Below are positions 5,747 through 7,431 of a stretch of 7,431 bases of DNA, piece after piece. Positions within the stretch are counted from its first letter, which is position 1. The number at the start of each line of letters is the position of its first letter. The stretch covers positions 1-7,431 of the forward strand of contig JAZODN010000145.1 of assembly GCA_045597045.1 (NCBI GenBank), read 5' to 3'. The notes beneath the pieces are model-generated. The model saw nothing but the letters and a program-made list of their open reading frames with translations. It searched no databases and was not told the origin of the DNA. Source of the stretch: SIG588 sp045597045 (GTDB lineage: Bacteria > Bacillota > Clostridia > Oscillospirales > Acutalibacteraceae). The position numbers and the translations under genes are program-made.

Positions 5747-7024
5747 ATGAGTCTTAAATCTGTCAATCAAAGGGAAACCAACCGTGTGGAATTGGAAATC
5801 GAAGTGGATGCTGCAACGTTCGAAGCAGCAGTGGAAAAGGCGTATCGCAAGAACATCGATAAGCTGAATATCCCCGGTTTCCGTCGCGGCAAGGCGCCGC
5901 GCGCGTTCGTCGAAAAGATGTACGGCAAAGAGGTGTTCTACGAGGAGGCCATGAACGATCTGTATCCCGAAGCACTGGATGCGGCTATTCGCGAGTCGGG
6001 TTACGAGTATGTGGAAGACAAGATCGATCTGGACGTAGTTTCGGTCGGTGAAGAAGGTCTTGTGTTCAAGGCGGTCATCACCGTCAAGCCGGAGGTCACT
6101 CTCAGCGCCTATAAGGGCTTGGACATCACCCGCGATGAGAAGGCGGTTACCGATGAAGACGTCGAAGCGGAAATCGCCAAGTTGCAGGATCGTAACTCCC
6201 GCATGGTGACGGTGGAAGGCCGTGCCGCAGAAAACGGTGACACCGTGGACTTCGATTTCGACGGCTACGTGGATGATGTCGCGTTTGACGGCGGCAAGGC
6301 GGAGCACTACAGCCTGGTGTTGGGTTCCGGTCAGTTTATTCCCGGCTTTGAAGAGCAGATCGTCGGCAAGACGGTCGGCGAAGAGTTCGATGTGAATGTG
6401 ACCTTCCCCGAGGATTATCACGCCGAAGAGTTGAAGGGTAAGGCCGCCGTGTTCAAGTGCAAGCTGCACGAGATCAAGACGAAGGAACTGCCGGCGGTGG
6501 ACGATGAGTTTGCCAAGGATTGCAGCGAGTTTGATACGCTGGATGAGCTGAAGGCGGATATCCGTGCGAAGCTGACCGAAAACCGCAAGAACGAGGCAGA
6601 TGCCGCGTTCGAAAACGCGTTGGTGGATAAACTGGTGGAGAACATGACCGCCGAGATCCCCGAAGCGATGTTTGAAAACGAAGTGACCGAGCAGGTGAAC
6701 AACTTTGCTTACCGTCTGCAGTCGCAGGGGATGGATATGAAGCTGTATCTGCAGTACACCGGCATGGACGAAGCGGCGCTGCGCCAGAATTTCCGTCCTC
6801 AGGCCGAGCAGCAGGTGAAGGGTCGCCTGGCATTGGAAAAGGTGGCGGCACTGGAAGGCTTGGCTGCGACTGAAGAAGAGATCGAAGCGGAATATGCGCG
6901 TATGGCTGAGCAGTATAAGCTGGAGGTTGAGCGCGTGAAGGCGCTGGTGGCCGCGGATGCCGTGGCGAAAGATCTCGCACTGAAGAAGGCGCTCGACTTT
7001 GTGAAGGAAAACGCCGGCAAGTAA
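5747..7024 (+). CDS. tig: Trigger factor, ribosome-associated chaperone
   Basis: This 425-residue trigger factor binds next to the ribosomal exit tunnel and shelters new polypeptides; it also carries a peptidyl-prolyl isomerase domain. The N-terminal ribosome-binding domain has the signature loop GFRRGKAPR (44-52). The FKBP-type isomerase domain spans about 164-243, with GDTVDFDFDGYVDD (164-177), FDGGKAEHYSLVLGSGQFIPGFEE (180-203) and the closing FKCKLHEIK (236-244). The helical C-terminal chaperone domain (about 250-425) is rich in Glu, Ala and Lys, as usual. Length matches the family (about 430). The ATG at 5747 has AGGAGG at 5733-5738, 8 bases upstream. Two extended -10 elements lie just upstream. 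clpP follows after 74 bases, a common neighbour pairing (often tig–clpP–clpX). Confidence 0.97.
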   Translation: MSLKSVNQRETNRVELEIEVDAATFEAAVEKAYRKNIDKLNIPGFRRGKAPRAFVEKMYGKEVFYEEAMNDLYPEALDAAIRESGYEYVEDKIDLDVVSVGEEGLVFKAVITVKPEVTLSAYKGLDITRDEKAVTDEDVEAEIAKLQDRNSRMVTVEGRAAENGDTVDFDFDGYVDDVAFDGGKAEHYSLVLGSGQFIPGFEEQIVGKTVGEEFDVNVTFPEDYHAEELKGKAAVFKCKLHEIKTKELPAVDDEFAKDCSEFDTLDELKADIRAKLTENRKNEADAAFENALVDKLVENMTAEIPEAMFENEVTEQVNNFAYRLQSQGMDMKLYLQYTGMDEAALRQNFRPQAEQQVKGRLALEKVAALEGLAATEEEIEAEYARMAEQYKLEVERVKALVAADAVAKDLALKKALDFVKENAGK

Positions 7025-7098
7025 TCTCTCCGATTAAAAAAACAACGGTAGGGCATACTTGTTTTTGCAACCTTTGATTTTGGATAGGAGTGACAGTT

Positions 7099-7431
7099 AT
7101 GAGTTTGGTACCTTACGTAGTTGAACAGACCGGTCATGGCGAACGCAGCTATGACATTTATTCCCGTTTGCTGAGCGATCGTATCATTATGCTGTGCGAT
7201 GAGGTAAACGACGTGACGGCTTCGTTGGTTGTGGCGCAGCTGCTCTATTTGGAAGGACAGGATCCGGATAAGGATATCCAGTTGTATATCAACAGTCCCG
7301 GCGGTTCGATTACGGCCGGTATGGCGATTTACGACACCATGAAATTTATTAAGTGCGACGTGTCCACCATCTGCATCGGTTTGGCGGCCAGCATGGGTTC
7401 CTTCCTGTTGGCGGCCGGCACCAAGGGCAAG
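7099..7431 (+). CDS. clpP: ATP-dependent Clp protease proteolytic subunit (3' end cut by window)
   Basis: The reading frame opens at ATG 7099 and runs to the window edge for 111 codons without a stop, so about 85 residues of a typical 195-residue ClpP are missing. The product is the serine peptidase subunit of the ClpXP/ClpCP complexes, which degrade unfolded and regulatory proteins. Recognisable segments are MSLVPYVVEQTGHGERSYDI (1-20), YSRLLSDRII (21-30), QLYINSPGGSITAGMAIYDT (61-80) and CIGLAASMGSFLLAAGTKGK (92-111). The catalytic serine is S98 in AASMGS, matching S98 of B. subtilis. The catalytic His and Asp lie beyond the edge. AGGAG at 7086-7090 is 8 bases before the start. No strong promoter or terminator is visible in the 74-base gap after tig, so co-transcription with tig is likely. 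Confidence 0.96.
   Translation, partial: MSLVPYVVEQTGHGERSYDIYSRLLSDRIIMLCDEVNDVTASLVVAQLLYLEGQDPDKDIQLYINSPGGSITAGMAIYDTMKFIKCDVSTICIGLAASMGSFLLAAGTKGK

Noticed and set aside
5690..6469. Open frame (259 codons) on the - strand across tig
   Set aside because: It is a shadow of the trigger factor gene. No recognisable domain was seen, and the hydrophobic and His-rich composition follows from the reverse complement of tig codons.
7038..7066. AAAAACAA/TTGTTTTT inverted repeat between tig and clpP as a terminator
   Set aside because: The stem is almost all A-T pairs with a 13-base loop and would be unstable. tig and clpP are more likely co-transcribed, or partly so.
1..7431. Mobile element, defence system, CRISPR array or horizontally acquired island
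   Set aside because: There are no transposase, integrase, repeat-spacer or tRNA features. Composition and codon style look uniform, and every gene is a known housekeeping family or a common conserved protein.

Overview
The window looks like core chromosome of a Gram-positive bacterium of the class Clostridia, possibly Oscillospirales/Ruminococcaceae-like (the family is a guess). Reasons: the gene order rplS–lepB–rbgA–rnhB–yraN is typical of Bacillota; lepB is a short one-transmembrane signal peptidase; the Shine-Dalgarno sites are strong GGAGG types; the promoters are sigma-A-like; and the base composition is moderately GC-rich with many TTG leucine and GTG valine codons. All eight genes lie on the + strand. 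No mobile element, CRISPR array, tRNA or rRNA was seen.

Layout. Positions 1–126 are a hairpin-rich stretch, probably the 5' leader of rplS (ribosomal protein L19, 127–468), which ends in a textbook intrinsic terminator (497–535). An extended -10 promoter (575–583) starts a tight operon: lepB (signal peptidase I, 619–1251), rbgA (50S-assembly GTPase, 1251–2132), rnhB (RNase HII, 2138–2755) and yraN (UPF0102 nuclease-fold protein, 2766–3152). The gaps are -1, 5 and 10 bases. A 299-base non-coding stretch (3153–3451) then holds a strong hairpin, smaller inverted repeats and a perfect consensus sigma-A promoter (3375–3403). That promoter drives thrC (threonine synthase, 3452–4957) and a metallophosphoesterase gene 6 bases downstream (4964–5650). 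A short AT-rich gap with two extended -10 elements precedes tig (trigger factor, 5747–7024). It is followed by clpP (7099 onward, cut by the window edge before its catalytic His and Asp).

Theme. Most genes serve protein production and quality control: a 50S protein (L19), a 50S-assembly GTPase (RbgA), the ribosome-bound chaperone (trigger factor), the export signal peptidase (LepB) and the ClpP protease subunit. RNase HII and YraN belong to nucleic-acid maintenance, and thrC to amino-acid synthesis. The phosphoesterase has no assigned role.

Novelty. I see no clear undescribed system; this is mostly ordinary housekeeping DNA. The points most worth a second look are the rplS leader, in which alternative pairings could expose or hide the ribosome-binding site; the structured non-coding stretch between yraN and thrC; and the uncharacterised phosphoesterase tied to thrC.
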